DNA of 64,000 nt from Pseudomonas frederiksbergensis. GTDB lineage: Bacteria; Pseudomonadota; Gammaproteobacteria; Pseudomonadales; Pseudomonadaceae. Shown one piece after another: positions 16,727-26,203 of this stretch. The DNA is taken from the NCBI RefSeq assembly GCF_900105495.1, contig NZ_FNTF01000002.1, positions 2,517,501 through 2,581,500 on the forward strand, read 5' to 3'. Numbering within the stretch: position 1 is the stretch's first letter; each line of letters begins with the position of its first letter. Below the pieces are notes generated by a model. The model searched no databases, had not been told where the DNA came from, and saw nothing but the letters and a program-made list of their open reading frames with translations. The position numbers were made by a program, and so were the translations under genes.

Positions 16727-17039
16727 GTCATAAGACTCCTGGCAAGCGGGTATGCGTGCAAATCAGATTGCACGAGCTTTGTGACAGGTAGGCATACGCC
16801 TGGAATTTGAGAGGCCCATGTCGATCCATTGCAGTCCGGTCGACGGGTATTGTTATTGGCGGGCAGTCTGCCGGGGGAAAGCGGAACCTGAGGGTTCTCT
16901 ACCGGCAAAAAGTTTCTTAGAAGTATGTTGTGACTCGTCGGTCACATTTCGGCCGACGTCCTGATTCAAGCAGGGGTCACGTCATCGCGCAAGTATCTTT
17001 GGAAAATTGTTCGACAACTTCTGCTGAGCGGTCGTCTGC
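16727..17039. other. 313-bp region upstream of phaG
   Basis: This non-coding region should carry the phaG promoter. Visible structures are a GAACC/GGTTC inverted repeat around 16883-16896 and an AAACTT on the minus strand near 16912. I could not define a convincing -35/-10 pair. No small ORF is supported. Confidence 0.4.
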
Positions 17040-17732
17040 TTAGATCAATTGAATCTCTTCGGTGCGTAATGCGCGGTACTCGCCCGGTTTCAGGGCACTG
17101 TCGAGCACCAACGGGCCCATGCTTTCGCGGTGCAGGCGCAGCACCTTGTTGTCGAAATGGCCGAACATCCGCTTCACCTGGTGATAACGGCCCTCGACGA
17201 TGCTCAGCCGCGCGCAGTTTGGTCCGAGTACGGCCAGCTCGGCGGGTTGGGTGGTGAGGTCTTCGAAGGCGAAGTACAGGCCTTCGGTGAATTTCAATGC
17301 GTATTGCGGGCCAATCTCTTGCTCGGTCTCGACGTAGTAGACCTTGGGCAGTTTGGTTTGCGGCTGGGTCAGGCGTCGCGACCAGCTGCCGTCGTTGGTG
17401 ATCAGCATCAGGCCGGTGGTGTTGAAGTCCAGGCGCCCGGCGATGTGCAGGTCTTCCTTGTCCGGCTCATGGATCAGGTCGAGCACGGTCGGGTGTTGCG
17501 GATCGCGGGTGGCACTGACGCAGCCAGACGGTTTGTGCAGCATGAAGTAGCGTGCAGGCTTGCCGACTTGCAGCAGCTCATCGTCGACTTCCACGCGGCT
17601 GAATTCCAGTACGTCGGCGTGAGGATCGCTGACGACTTTTCCGTCGATCCTGACACGCTTTTCCACCAGCAACAGACGTACCTGCTTACGGTTGAAGCGC
17701 GGCAGGTTGCTGAGGAAACGGTCGATGCGCAT
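17040..17732 (-). CDS. rsuA: Small-subunit rRNA pseudouridine synthase (RsuA family)
   Basis: A 230-residue protein from the ATG at 17732; the open frame continues upstream, but the family begins MRIDRFLSNLPRFNRKQVRLLL. Residues 1-55 form an S4 RNA-binding domain. The catalytic Asp lies in GRLDFNTTGLMLITNDGSW, the RsuA/RluB/E/F hallmark, and KVYYVETEQ and EGRYHQVKRMFGHF follow. Length matches E. coli RsuA, which isomerises U516 of 16S rRNA; the exact target here is inferred. Followed upstream by the CWC gene on the same strand. Confidence 0.88.
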   Translation of the reverse strand: MRIDRFLSNLPRFNRKQVRLLLVEKRVRIDGKVVSDPHADVLEFSRVEVDDELLQVGKPARYFMLHKPSGCVSATRDPQHPTVLDLIHEPDKEDLHIAGRLDFNTTGLMLITNDGSWSRRLTQPQTKLPKVYYVETEQEIGPQYALKFTEGLYFAFEDLTTQPAELAVLGPNCARLSIVEGRYHQVKRMFGHFDNKVLRLHRESMGPLVLDSALKPGEYRALRTEEIQLI

Positions 17733-17788
17733 GACGAGGGATCGGCAGGAAAGGGGGACGTATCTTACGTGATCGATTGTGCGGGTGC

Positions 17789-17983
17789 CTACAGCTGCGC
17801 CTCGACTTGCGCGCAGCGTGGGCACAAGCAGGATTTGTCGCGCAGTTCGGGTGGCAGCGCTTCGAGCACCGCCGGGTCGATGCTGACGCCGTAGCACCAG
17901 CAGGCCCGATCGGCGGTTCGCGGGTCGGCCAGGGTACAGTCGTTGGAGGCGCCGCAGGCCGGGCAGAAATCTGGCTTATTCAT
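17789..17983 (-). CDS. Cysteine-rich CWC family protein
   Basis: A 64-residue protein with CPACGASNDC near the start, CWCYG in the middle and CLCPRCAQ near the end. This is the CWC family (PF14375), which probably binds zinc. No function is known. It lies 56 bases upstream of rsuA on the same strand and could be cotranscribed with it. The ribosome-binding site is weak. Confidence 0.8.
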   Translation of the reverse strand: MNKPDFCPACGASNDCTLADPRTADRACWCYGVSIDPAVLEALPPELRDKSCLCPRCAQVEAQL

Positions 17984-17989
17984 GTAGGG

Positions 17990-18160
17990 TTATTCATAAC
18001 TGGAGTGAGGCATTTCCACGCAGGTGCGGTTATGGCCGGCTTGCTTGGCCCGGTACATCGCATGATCCGTTCTCGACAGCAGCGTGTGCAAGGTGTCATC
18101 GGCCTGCGGGGAGGCAGGCCGATGCTTACGGTCAGCTGGCAGGTATTCTAATGGCACTGC
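17990..18160 (-). pseudogene. Frameshifted C-terminal remnant of a GGDEF gene
   Basis: The reverse strand encodes LLSRTDHAMYRAKQAGHNR near its end, the normal C-terminus of a GGDEF domain. Just upstream, in a different frame, QLTVSIGL matches the strand that precedes it in diguanylate cyclases. The two pieces are joined only by a frameshift near 18120, and nothing of the catalytic loop, PAS or other domain remains upstream. It is therefore a decayed 3' end of a lost cyclase gene, abutting a repeat at 18215. Confidence 0.75.
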
Positions 18161-18214
18161 CGGGAAATAACTGCTCGATGTGCGGGGCGAACGATCGTTC
18201 ACACGTCCCTGAGT

Positions 18215-18266
18215 CGATCGTTCCCACGCTCTGCGTGGGAAAGCCGCCCGGGACGCTCCGCGTCCC
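18215..18266. repeat. Dispersed palindromic repeat (GTTCCCACGCTCTGCGTGGGAA type)
   Basis: Two short palindromes lie in series, TTCCCACGC/GCGTGGGAA and GGGACGC/GCGTCCC. The same family occurs at 31399-31511. It sits directly after the stop of the allophanate hydrolase gene and may act as its terminator or mRNA stabiliser. Confidence 0.75.
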
Positions 18267-20039
18267 TTATTGAGCGAGGTAACGCCGCCATCCGCCTAAA
18301 TGGCTGATATTGGCTGCTCCCTCCAACCCATACGCCTCACAAATAAACCCGCTTTCCCAACGCCCATCCGCCAATTGCACCTTGCCCAATCCCAACGGCG
18401 CCGGAATTCCGGTCAGAAAAGAACCCAACTCACAGCTTGGCAATTCCCACACTTCCACCGCAATCGCCACACCCCCGTCCTTCACGCGAACCATTCCGGG
18501 ACGAAACGGCGGGCCGCCGGCCAAGGCATACAGTTGATAGTCCGGCGAGCTGAACGTCGTCTCCACCAGTCGAGCTCCGCGCTGCTTCAATTGCCAATTC
18601 AGCGCCAGCCCATCCAGATGCGCACCACACACCACCAATCGCGCCCGGTCGTGACGTGCGACAGACGACGGAACCGGTGTCGCCAAACCTAGCTGGCGCT
18701 GCAACGCATCCGCTACACCCAACAAATACTGATCAGTAAACGCCCGCCCGAACAACGTCACGCCCCACGGCAAACCATTACCCATGAAACCGCTGGGCAC
18801 GGCGACGGCGGCGTAATCGAGCAGGTTCATGAAGTTGGTGTAGTAGCCCAGTTCCGAATTGCGTAGCACCGGCTCGGCGTCCAGTTCTGCCAGCGTGACG
18901 GGGCGGCCAATGGTGGGTGTGAGCACGCAGTCGAGATCGTCCAGCGCCTTGTCGCACAGCGCTTTCAGCGCTTGCAGCCGGTACTGGGCGCGGAAGGTTT
19001 GCACGCCGTTCACCGCTGGCGCCTTGGCCAGCACCGCGCGAATTACCGGCAGTACGGCTTCAGGATTTTGCTCCATCAATTCGCCGGCGACGCTGTAGCG
19101 CTCAGCCACCCAGGGGCCTTCATAGAGTAAACGCGCCGCTTCAAGGAACGGCGACAAATCCAGTTCCACGGCTTCACCGCCCAAGGCTTTGAGTTGATCG
19201 ATGGCATCACCGAACAACAACGGGCCTTCAGGGCAGCCGAAGAACGCCAGATCCTGAGCACGCGGCACGCCAAAGCGGAAGGGGCGAGGCGCACCAAACG
19301 CCGAGCCGTCATTCCACAACGGATTGCTGCGGCTGTATTCATCGCGGGGATCAAGGTGCGCAGTGAGCGCAAGTAACTGACTGGCTTCCCGAGCCGTCGC
19401 GGTGAACGTGGTCACGCAATCGAGGGTGCGGCAGGCCGGCACCACACCGGCCGTGGAGATCAACCCTTTGCTGGCTTTCAACCCCACCAGATTGTTCAGC
19501 GCAGCCGGCACACGCCCGGAGCCTGCCGTGTCCGTACCCAGGGAAAAGCTCGCCACGCCGAGTGCCACCGCCAGTGAAGACCCGGCGCTGGAGCCGCCCG
19601 ACGGATACTCCGGCAACACGCTGTTCGGGCATGCGCCGTAGGGTGAGCGACTGCCATTTAGCCCCGTGGCGAATTGATCAAGATTGGTCTTGCCCAACGG
19701 AATCGCCCCCAGTGCCAGCAACTGCTCGACGATGGTCGCCGAACGCTCCGGCACGTAGGCAAATGCAGGGCACGCCGCGGTCGTCGGAATGCCCGCCAGG
19801 TCGATGTTGTCCTTGATCGCGAATGGCACGCCGAACAGCGGCAAACTGTCGAGGTCGCGACCGTCGAGTGCGGCGAGGTACGGTTCCAGTTCTTCAACAC
19901 TGAGCAAGTGGATGAACAGGTGATAATCCGGGTTCAGCGCCGCGGCTTTATCGCGCAGGCTCAGCAGCAGTTCACGGGGCGTGATGTTGCCGATGCGATA
20001 AGCGCTGCGCAGGGCGTCGAGTTGCAGATTGATGTTCAT
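18267..20039 (-). CDS. atzF: Allophanate hydrolase
   Basis: A 590-residue enzyme from the ATG at 20039 (AAGGAT upstream). Residues about 1-440 form an amidase-signature domain with the Ser-cisSer-Lys triad: Lys in FAIKDNIDLAG, cis-Ser in GGSSAGSSLAV and Ser in TDTAGSGRVPAAL. Residues about 460-590 form the small C-terminal domain (VVCGAHLDGLALNWQL, ending EAYGLEGAANISHLGGWRRYL) that finishes the reaction. It splits allophanate into two ammonia and two CO2. It is the last gene of the guanidine operon and lies 25 bases after the carboxylase. Confidence 0.93.
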   Translation of the reverse strand: MNINLQLDALRSAYRIGNITPRELLLSLRDKAAALNPDYHLFIHLLSVEELEPYLAALDGRDLDSLPLFGVPFAIKDNIDLAGIPTTAACPAFAYVPERSATIVEQLLALGAIPLGKTNLDQFATGLNGSRSPYGACPNSVLPEYPSGGSSAGSSLAVALGVASFSLGTDTAGSGRVPAALNNLVGLKASKGLISTAGVVPACRTLDCVTTFTATAREASQLLALTAHLDPRDEYSRSNPLWNDGSAFGAPRPFRFGVPRAQDLAFFGCPEGPLLFGDAIDQLKALGGEAVELDLSPFLEAARLLYEGPWVAERYSVAGELMEQNPEAVLPVIRAVLAKAPAVNGVQTFRAQYRLQALKALCDKALDDLDCVLTPTIGRPVTLAELDAEPVLRNSELGYYTNFMNLLDYAAVAVPSGFMGNGLPWGVTLFGRAFTDQYLLGVADALQRQLGLATPVPSSVARHDRARLVVCGAHLDGLALNWQLKQRGARLVETTFSSPDYQLYALAGGPPFRPGMVRVKDGGVAIAVEVWELPSCELGSFLTGIPAPLGLGKVQLADGRWESGFICEAYGLEGAANISHLGGWRRYLAQ

Positions 20040-20064
20040 CGCATTAATCCTTTTCAAAGTGGGT

Positions 20065-23000
20065 TCACTCAAGTTCCAGCACCACGACGCGCTGTCCGGC
20101 GCGCACGGCCGAACCCGGCTGCACGCGAATCTCGCGTACCACTCCGGCCACGGGCGCGAGCAGCGGGATTTCCATCTTCATCGACTCCAGAATCACCAGC
20201 ACATCACCCGCGGCGACCCGGCTACCGGTTTCAACCTGAACCTGCCAAAGGTTGCCGGCGATGTGGCTGTCGACGCTCTGTTGACCGCTGGCCAGCGGTG
20301 CGTCGTCAGTGATTTCCGGGATCAGTTCTTCACTGTCGAAATGCGCTTGGCCACTGGCGATCCAGCGTTCGCGTTCGGCGTTGAACGCGCCTTTTTGCTG
20401 ATCGCGAAACGCGGCAATGCTCTCGGCTTCCTTCGTCAGGAAGGCTTGGTAATCCGCCAGATTCAGCTGACTGTGCTCGATGTTCAGATCGAAGCGCCCG
20501 AGGGGGAAATCCCGTCGAATGCGCAGCAGTTCATCGGCACTGACCGGGTAGAAACGGATCTGATCGAAGAAGCGCAGCAGCCACGGTTTGCTATCGAATG
20601 CGGCGACCTCGCGATAGCGATTCCACATCTGCAACGTGCGGCCGACGAACTGATAACCGCCAGGGCCTTCCATGCCGTAAACGCACATGTAGGCGCCACC
20701 GATACCCACCGAGTTTTCCGCGGTCCAAGTGCGCGCCGGGTTGTATTTGGTGGTCACCAAACGATGCCGCGGGTCGAGCGGCGTGGCGACCGGCGCACCG
20801 AGGTAGACGTCGCCCAGGCCCATCACCAGGTAGCTGGCGTCGAACACCGTGCGCTGCACTTCGTAGAGGTTCGGCAGGTCATTGATGCGTCGGATGAACT
20901 CCAGATTGCTCGGGCACCACGGGGCGTCCTTGCGCACGGTGGTCATGTATTTTTCGATCGCCAGCTGGCAGGCCGGGTCGTCCCAGGACAGCGGCAGATG
21001 GACGATGCGCGAGGGCACTTGCAGGTCCTTGGCGGCGCACACGGCGTCCCACTCGCCAGCGACGATGCCGAGCAGATCGGCCAGCGGCAGTTGTTCGGGC
21101 TGGTAGTGCACTTGCAGCGAGCGGATGCCGGGAGTGAGGTCGATGACGCCGTGCAGGTTTTGGCTTTCCAGGGCTTGCATCAGTGCGTGGGCGCGGAAGC
21201 GCAGGACCAGGTCCAACTCAGGTGCGCCGATTTCCAAAAGCAAATGTGTGTCGCCGGACAGTCTCGCCACCAGACGCGTATCGTCCTGACCCAAATCCAA
21301 TACCACAGGCGACACAAGTCCCTGTAGGGGTGAGCCTGCTCGCGATAGCGGTGTGTCAGTCACATCAATGTTGGCTGTACTGCCGACATCGCGAGCAGGC
21401 TCACTCCTACAGGGGGTATTCCATTTCAGGGCAAGAGTGCGGGCGGTCTTGAGATCGACCGGGAGGAACTGAACCTTGTCCCCAGCCTTGAGTTGCCCAA
21501 GCTGCCAAAGATCCGCCTCGATCACCGTCACCGGGCAAACAAACCCGCCGAGGCTAGGGCCGTCGGGACCGAGGATGACCGGCATGTCCCCGGTGAAATC
21601 CACCGCGCCAATGGCGTACGGATTGTCATGGATGTTCGACGGATGCAGACCCGCCTCACCACCATCGGCGCGCACCCATTCAGGCTTCGGCCCGATCAGC
21701 CGCACGCCGGTACGGCTGGAGTTGAAATGCACTTCCCACTGGGTGGCGAAGAAGGTGCTCATGTAGTTTTCGGTGAAATATTCCGGCGCACCGTGAGGGC
21801 CGTAGATCACCCGGATTTGCCGCACGATGGGCAACTCGCTGACCTGTTCTTCAGGCAGTTGAAGACCGCTGCTGCGATCGCTCAAAGCAAGGGCGTGCAA
21901 CACGTCCCCGGCTCGCAACGCGCGCCCGCCATGCCCACCAAACTGGCCGAGGGTGAAGGTGCTTTTGCTGCCCAGATAATCCGGTACTTGCAGGCCACCG
22001 CGCAGGCACAGATAGCTGCGCGCGCCCGCACCGGCAATCGTACCCAGGCTCAACGTAGCGCCCGCCGGTACCAGCAACGCCGTGTTCATCGGCACCACAT
22101 CACCATTAAGGGTGAGTGGAATCACGGCCCCGGTCACCGCCACCACCGCGTCGCAATTGAAGCGCAGCAGCGGCCCGCTCATGGTGATTTCCAGCGCAGC
22201 GGCGCCTTCATAGTTACCCAGCAAAAGGTTGCCCAAACGCAACGCGCGACTGTCCATCGGCCCTGACGGCGGCACACCCACGGCCCAGTAACCGAGGCGG
22301 CCGGGATAGTCCTGAACGCTGGTTTGAGTGCCGGCGCTGAGCACCTCAAACGTGTTGGCCTGATAGACCAAACTTTCCAGGCAACGGGTCCACGGCTGGC
22401 CGCTGGCGAAGGGCACATCGAGCAGAATTTGCCGCAAGTAATCGCGGTTGGTTTCCACGCCGTAGAGCAGGCTGTCGCCCAGCGCTTGATGCAGATCGGC
22501 AGCGGCTTCTTCGCGGGTCGGCGCCCAACTGATGACCTTGGCGATCATCGGATCGAAGTACGGCGGGATCTCGCAACCGGCCTCGACCCAGGTGTCGATG
22601 CGCAGGTGTTTGCCATCGGCGGCAGGGAAGTTCACGGCGGTCAGCAAGCCTGGACTCGGCTGAAACTCGCGACCCGGATCTTCGGCGTAAAGCCGTGCCT
22701 GAATTGCATGGCCGCAGGCTTTCAAGCCTTGGCTCAACGTGCTCAACGGTGGCAAATCCCCCGCCGCCAGTTCGACCATCCAGCGCACCAGGTCCACGCC
22801 CCAGACTTGCTCGGTGACGCCGTGCTCCACCTGCAAACGGGTGTTCACTTCGAGAAAGTAGAAACGCTGAGCCTCGCTGTCGAAGACGAATTCGACGGTG
22901 CCGGCGCTGCGGTAATTCACCGCTTTCGCCAGTTTGATCGCCGCCGCGCAGAGCTCTTCGGCCATGCCCTCGGGGAGGTTCGGTGCCGGGGTTTCTTCGA

Positions 23001-23712
23001 GGACTTTCTGGTTGCGCCGCTGCACCGAGCAGTCGCGCACGCCGAGGGCAATGACTTCGCCCTGGCCGTCGCCGAACACCTGGACTTCCAGATGGCGGGC
23101 GCGCTGGATGTACTTTTCGATGAACACCCCGGCGTCGCTGAAGTTGTTCTGGCCCAGGCGCTTGACGGCTTCAAAGGACTCGCTTAACTCGGCCGCACTG
23201 CGACACACGCGCATGCCGATGCCGCCACCGCCGGCGGTGCTTTTGAGCATCACTGGGTAGCCGACCTGTTCGCCAGCCATCAGCGCCGCGTCGAGGCTGT
23301 CGAGCAATTCGGTACCTTCGAGCATCGGCACGCCGTGTCGCTTGGCCAAGGCGCGGGCGGTGTGCTTGAGGCCGAACACGCGCAGCTGCTCGGGCGTCGG
23401 GCCGATGAAGGCGATGTTGGCGGCTTCGCACGCTTCGGCGAACGCGGCGTTTTCCGAGAGAAAACCGTAGCCGGGATGGATCGCCGTGGCGCCGGTGGAT
23501 TTGGCGATGGCGAGGATTTTTTCGACGGCCAGATAGGTGCCGGCGGCTGCGCCTTCACCGAGGCTGTGGGCTTCGTCGGCTTGCAGAATGTGCAAACTGG
23601 CGGCATCGGCTTCGGAGTAGACGGCAACGCCCTGGACCTGCAACTCACGCAAGGTGCGCAGGATGCGACAGGCAATGGCGCCACGGTTGGCAATCAGGAC
23701 TTTTTCGAACAT
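20065..23712 (-). CDS. Biotin-dependent guanidine/urea carboxylase
   Basis: A 1215-residue multidomain carboxylase. Biotin carboxylase occupies about 1-450 (MFEKVLIANRGAIACRILRT, ATP-grasp loop KSTAGGGGIGM). The two halves of the carboxyltransferase follow (KipA-like about 470-765, KipI-like about 800-1030), and a biotinyl domain closes the protein with Lys in ILESMKMEIP. It would carboxylate guanidine (or urea) using bicarbonate and ATP. Asp705 (AVDFTGD) stands where, as I recall, eukaryotic urea carboxylases have Asn, a difference linked to guanidine preference. Residues about 767-797 are encoded by a REP doublet in frame. It lies under a guanidine-I riboswitch, so guanidine is the likelier substrate. 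Confidence 0.9.
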   Translation of the reverse strand: MFEKVLIANRGAIACRILRTLRELQVQGVAVYSEADAASLHILQADEAHSLGEGAAAGTYLAVEKILAIAKSTGATAIHPGYGFLSENAAFAEACEAANIAFIGPTPEQLRVFGLKHTARALAKRHGVPMLEGTELLDSLDAALMAGEQVGYPVMLKSTAGGGGIGMRVCRSAAELSESFEAVKRLGQNNFSDAGVFIEKYIQRARHLEVQVFGDGQGEVIALGVRDCSVQRRNQKVLEETPAPNLPEGMAEELCAAAIKLAKAVNYRSAGTVEFVFDSEAQRFYFLEVNTRLQVEHGVTEQVWGVDLVRWMVELAAGDLPPLSTLSQGLKACGHAIQARLYAEDPGREFQPSPGLLTAVNFPAADGKHLRIDTWVEAGCEIPPYFDPMIAKVISWAPTREEAAADLHQALGDSLLYGVETNRDYLRQILLDVPFASGQPWTRCLESLVYQANTFEVLSAGTQTSVQDYPGRLGYWAVGVPPSGPMDSRALRLGNLLLGNYEGAAALEITMSGPLLRFNCDAVVAVTGAVIPLTLNGDVVPMNTALLVPAGATLSLGTIAGAGARSYLCLRGGLQVPDYLGSKSTFTLGQFGGHGGRALRAGDVLHALALSDRSSGLQLPEEQVSELPIVRQIRVIYGPHGAPEYFTENYMSTFFATQWEVHFNSSRTGVRLIGPKPEWVRADGGEAGLHPSNIHDNPYAIGAVDFTGDMPVILGPDGPSLGGFVCPVTVIEADLWQLGQLKAGDKVQFLPVDLKTARTLALKWNTPCRSEPARDVGSTANIDVTDTPLSRAGSPLQGLVSPVVLDLGQDDTRLVARLSGDTHLLLEIGAPELDLVLRFRAHALMQALESQNLHGVIDLTPGIRSLQVHYQPEQLPLADLLGIVAGEWDAVCAAKDLQVPSRIVHLPLSWDDPACQLAIEKYMTTVRKDAPWCPSNLEFIRRINDLPNLYEVQRTVFDASYLVMGLGDVYLGAPVATPLDPRHRLVTTKYNPARTWTAENSVGIGGAYMCVYGMEGPGGYQFVGRTLQMWNRYREVAAFDSKPWLLRFFDQIRFYPVSADELLRIRRDFPLGRFDLNIEHSQLNLADYQAFLTKEAESIAAFRDQQKGAFNAERERWIASGQAHFDSEELIPEITDDAPLASGQQSVDSHIAGNLWQVQVETGSRVAAGDVLVILESMKMEIPLLAPVAGVVREIRVQPGSAVRAGQRVVVLELE
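21321..21413. repeat. REP doublet inside the carboxylase coding sequence
   Basis: Two inverted arms (CCTGTAGGGGTGAGCCTGCT and AGCAGGCTCACTCCTACAGG with GCGAT extensions) span 93 bases, a multiple of three, and are read through in frame. The encoded peptide is low in structure-forming character and falls in the linker between the two carboxyltransferase halves. Confidence 0.9.
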
Positions 23713-24019
23713 GGCATAACCCCTGGAGGCGATAGCGCATCAGCCTCGACTTGGGATGCGGGCCGTCCCGCAGTTTTTCGATAAGCGCCGAGGTCGTCCC
23801 CGACGGCAAAAACAGTTCACTCAAAAACACCACCGAACCCCTGTGGGAGTGAGCCTGCTCGCGATAGCGGAGTGTCAGTCGACATTTATGGTGAATGTGC
23901 TGACGCTATCGCGAGCAGGCTCGCTCCCACATTGGATTTAGGGTGTTCTTATTGTTTGAGGCACTGGCCTGAGCGGGCCTGGCACAGGGCAAACAACCAT
24001 CGACGCAACCGCGCTAATT
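23713..24019. other. 307-bp spacer between operon genes, with REP doublet
   Basis: This spacer separates the second DUF1989 gene from the carboxylase within the minus-strand operon. Apart from the REP doublet at 23842-23931 I see no gene. The gap is unusually long compared with the 11-16 base gaps upstream, so a secondary promoter or RNA processing site here is possible. Confidence 0.5.
23842..23931. repeat. REP doublet (Pseudomonas type)
   Basis: Near-perfect inverted arms (TGTGGGAGTGAGCCTGCTCG and CGAGCAGGCTCGCTCCCACA) are joined by a 34-base centre. It is the most canonical copy of the window's main REP family. Confidence 0.9.
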
Positions 24020-24661
24020 TCAGTTCCATACCAGCAGCTCCGCAGGGGTGGGGTTGTAGGCGTTGCACGGGTTGTTCAATTGCGGGCAATTGGAGATCAG
24101 CACGATCACGTCCATCTCGGCCCGCAGGTCGACGTATTTGCCCGGCGCCGAAATGCCGTCTTCAAACGTCAGCCCGCCATCCGCCGTGACCGGCACGTTC
24201 ATGAAGAAGTTGATGTTCGGTCCGATGTCGCCCTTGCCCAATCGCCCGTCGTGGATGCAGGCCCGCAGGTAGTTGTCGCGGCAGCTGTGCATGTAGCGTT
24301 TCTCCAACGCATAACGCACGGTGTTGCTCTCTTGCGCGCAAGCGCCGCCGAGGGTGTCGTGACGGCCGCAGGTGTCGGCGACGATGGTCAGCATCGGTTT
24401 GCCGAGGTTGGAATAGAGCACGCTGCCGGTGCTCAGGTAGACGCTGTTCTGTCGGCGCAAGGTGCGTTGCACGTCGTAGCGCTCCTTTGGATTGGCGACG
24501 CTGTAGAACAAAGTGTCGACCGCCTGGTTGCCTTCCAGGTCGAGGATGCGCAAGGTCTGGCCGGCCTTGACCTCCATCAGCCATGGTTCCCCGGCGGGGA
24601 TGGTGGCGCGGTAGATCGCGGTTTCGGGAAGCTGTTGAGCAGTAGCGATTGCGAGTGACAT
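24020..24661 (-). CDS. DUF1989 protein, carboxyguanidine deiminase subunit candidate (UAAP2)
   Basis: A 213-residue soluble protein of the DUF1989/urea-carboxylase-associated family. Motifs include [37 protein letters not shown] and the ending [18 protein letters not shown]. Proteins of this type were shown to form, with a partner, a carboxyguanidine deiminase (CgdAB) that turns carboxyguanidine into allophanate and ammonia; they had earlier been called urea-amidolyase-associated proteins. It lies 11 bases downstream of its paralogue, consistent with a heteromeric enzyme. Its Cys-rich motif [11 protein letters not shown] is a likely metal site. Confidence 0.88.
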   Translation of the reverse strand: MSLAIATAQQLPETAIYRATIPAGEPWLMEVKAGQTLRILDLEGNQAVDTLFYSVANPKERYDVQRTLRRQNSVYLSTGSVLYSNLGKPMLTIVADTCGRHDTLGGACAQESNTVRYALEKRYMHSCRDNYLRACIHDGRLGKGDIGPNINFFMNVPVTADGGLTFEDGISAPGKYVDLRAEMDVIVLISNCPQLNNPCNAYNPTPAELLVWN

Positions 24662-24672
24662 GGCAGCGATCC

Positions 24673-25398
24673 TCAGGCGAACAGACGGTCGGTGTTGATG
24701 AAGCCGCGCTCGTTTTCCGGGCGCGAGGTGCGGCAGTGTTCGGCGACGCTGGCGTCAGCGTTCATCCAGCTGAGTTTCAGCGGTTTCGGCGCGTATTCAG
24801 GTGAAGGGTCCATCGGATGTTGCAGCGCGGTGAGCACCACCAGCGTGTCCATCGGCGCATACAACTCGATGTAGTCGCCGGCCCTGGAATGGCCTTCGAC
24901 GAAGTGGAAATGTCCGGCCTCATCGACATTCACGCGGCTGAACAAGTTAAGCGTCATCAGCAAATCGGACAGGCCCAACCCCCACTTGCCCAATTCCACC
25001 AACAGGTTGTCGGTGCCGTTGCGGAAGAAGCCGTTGCGCAGTTCCTGATAGCGCCCCGCGCCGTATTTTTCCGCGACCTCTTCAGCGCAGAGCACACCGC
25101 CGAGGCTGTCGCTCCAGCCGCAGGTGTCAGCGGTAATGGCAGCCAGCACGCGGCCCATGTCCGAGTACAGGCAATGGCCGGTGGTGAGCTTGGCGGTGTG
25201 TTGGCATTTGAGGCTGTCGGGCAGGTTCAGGCGTTCGGTTTTTTCGTTGGCGTTGAGCAGTGTCAGGCTGACGTTGGCACCGCCACGCAGGTCGGTCAGG
25301 CGCAGCAGTTGGCCGCGTTTCAGGACGAAGGAGCGATGGCCGCCGCCGGGGAGCATTTCTTCGGCGAAGGGCGGGAACAGTTGAGTCGAATCAGTCAT
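24673..25398 (-). CDS. DUF1989 protein, carboxyguanidine deiminase subunit candidate (UAAP1)
   Basis: A 241-residue paralogue of the next gene. It has [46 protein letters not shown] and the ending [21 protein letters not shown]. The CGWSDSLGG segment aligns with CGRHDTLGG of the partner. It is expected to be the other subunit of the carboxyguanidine deiminase. It lies 13 bases after the ABC ATPase gene in the same operon. Confidence 0.88.
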   Translation of the reverse strand: MTDSTQLFPPFAEEMLPGGGHRSFVLKRGQLLRLTDLRGGANVSLTLLNANEKTERLNLPDSLKCQHTAKLTTGHCLYSDMGRVLAAITADTCGWSDSLGGVLCAEEVAEKYGAGRYQELRNGFFRNGTDNLLVELGKWGLGLSDLLMTLNLFSRVNVDEAGHFHFVEGHSRAGDYIELYAPMDTLVVLTALQHPMDPSPEYAPKPLKLSWMNADASVAEHCRTSRPENERGFINTDRLFA

Positions 25399-25411
25399 AT
25401 GAAAAGTCCTC

Positions 25412-26203
25412 TTAAGCGGTACGAAGCGTGCCTGCCAGATCAGCCGGCAAGGCGTCGACGGCGGCGGCGCGATGGGCGCGGCGGTCGCTGTTCAAAGGGA
25501 TGTCGTAAGTGATGCGCGCGCCATAGGCGCCGGGGGCGTGCGGGTCGACGCGGACTTTGTCGAACACCAACAGGCGAGTGCCGAGGCTGAAGCCTTCGGA
25601 CAGGTCATGGGTGACCATGAACACCGTCAATTGCGTCTCGCGCCACAGCTCCAGCAGCAAAGCGTGCATGTCCTTGCGGATGCCCGGATCGAGGGCACCG
25701 AACGGTTCGTCGAGCAGCAACACCCGAGGTTTCATGATCAGCGCCTGGGCAATCGCCAGTCGTTGTTGCATGCCACCGGAGAGTTGGGCTGGGTACTTGT
25801 CCCGCGAATGGCCGAGGCCGACTTTGTGCAGCAGCACTGAGGCTTGTTCGCGAGCGTCTTTTTTAGCGCTGCCGAACAACCGCCCGAGCAGCGGCGAGCG
25901 CGGCAGTTCGAGGCCCAGGGCGACGTTGTCCAGCACCGTTAAATGCGGGAACACCGAGTAGCGCTGGAACACCACGCCACGACTGGCATCTGGCTCGCCG
26001 GCCAAGGCCTGGCCATCCAACAAAATCTCGCCGCGACTGGCGCGTTCCTGGCCCAGCAATAGCCGCAGGAAGGTCGACTTGCCGCAACCCGACGCACCGA
26101 CCAAGGTGCAGAACTCGCCCTCGTTGACGTTCAGGTTCAGCCCTTCGAGCACCACCTGATCGGCGTATTGCTGCCAGACATTTTTCACTGTGATGAAGCT
26201 CAT
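25412..26203 (-). CDS. ABC transporter ATP-binding protein (guanidine/urea-type uptake)
   Basis: A 263-residue nucleotide-binding subunit. Walker A is GASGCGKST near residue 38, the signature is LSGGMQQRLAIAQAL, Walker B is VLLLDEPFGALD and the switch His is in FMVTHDLSEG. The closest class is the nitrate/sulfonate/taurine type. It starts with a 4-base overlap of the permease gene. It energises uptake of the operon's substrate, inferred to be guanidine. Confidence 0.93.
   Translation of the reverse strand: MSFITVKNVWQQYADQVVLEGLNLNVNEGEFCTLVGASGCGKSTFLRLLLGQERASRGEILLDGQALAGEPDASRGVVFQRYSVFPHLTVLDNVALGLELPRSPLLGRLFGSAKKDAREQASVLLHKVGLGHSRDKYPAQLSGGMQQRLAIAQALIMKPRVLLLDEPFGALDPGIRKDMHALLLELWRETQLTVFMVTHDLSEGFSLGTRLLVFDKVRVDPHAPGAYGARITYDIPLNSDRRAHRAAAVDALPADLAGTLRTA

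Noticed and set aside
16880..16920. AlgU-type promoter for phaG at the AAACTT near 16912
   Set aside because: The -35 lacks the full GAACTT and the spacing to a TCNNA-type -10 is unconvincing.
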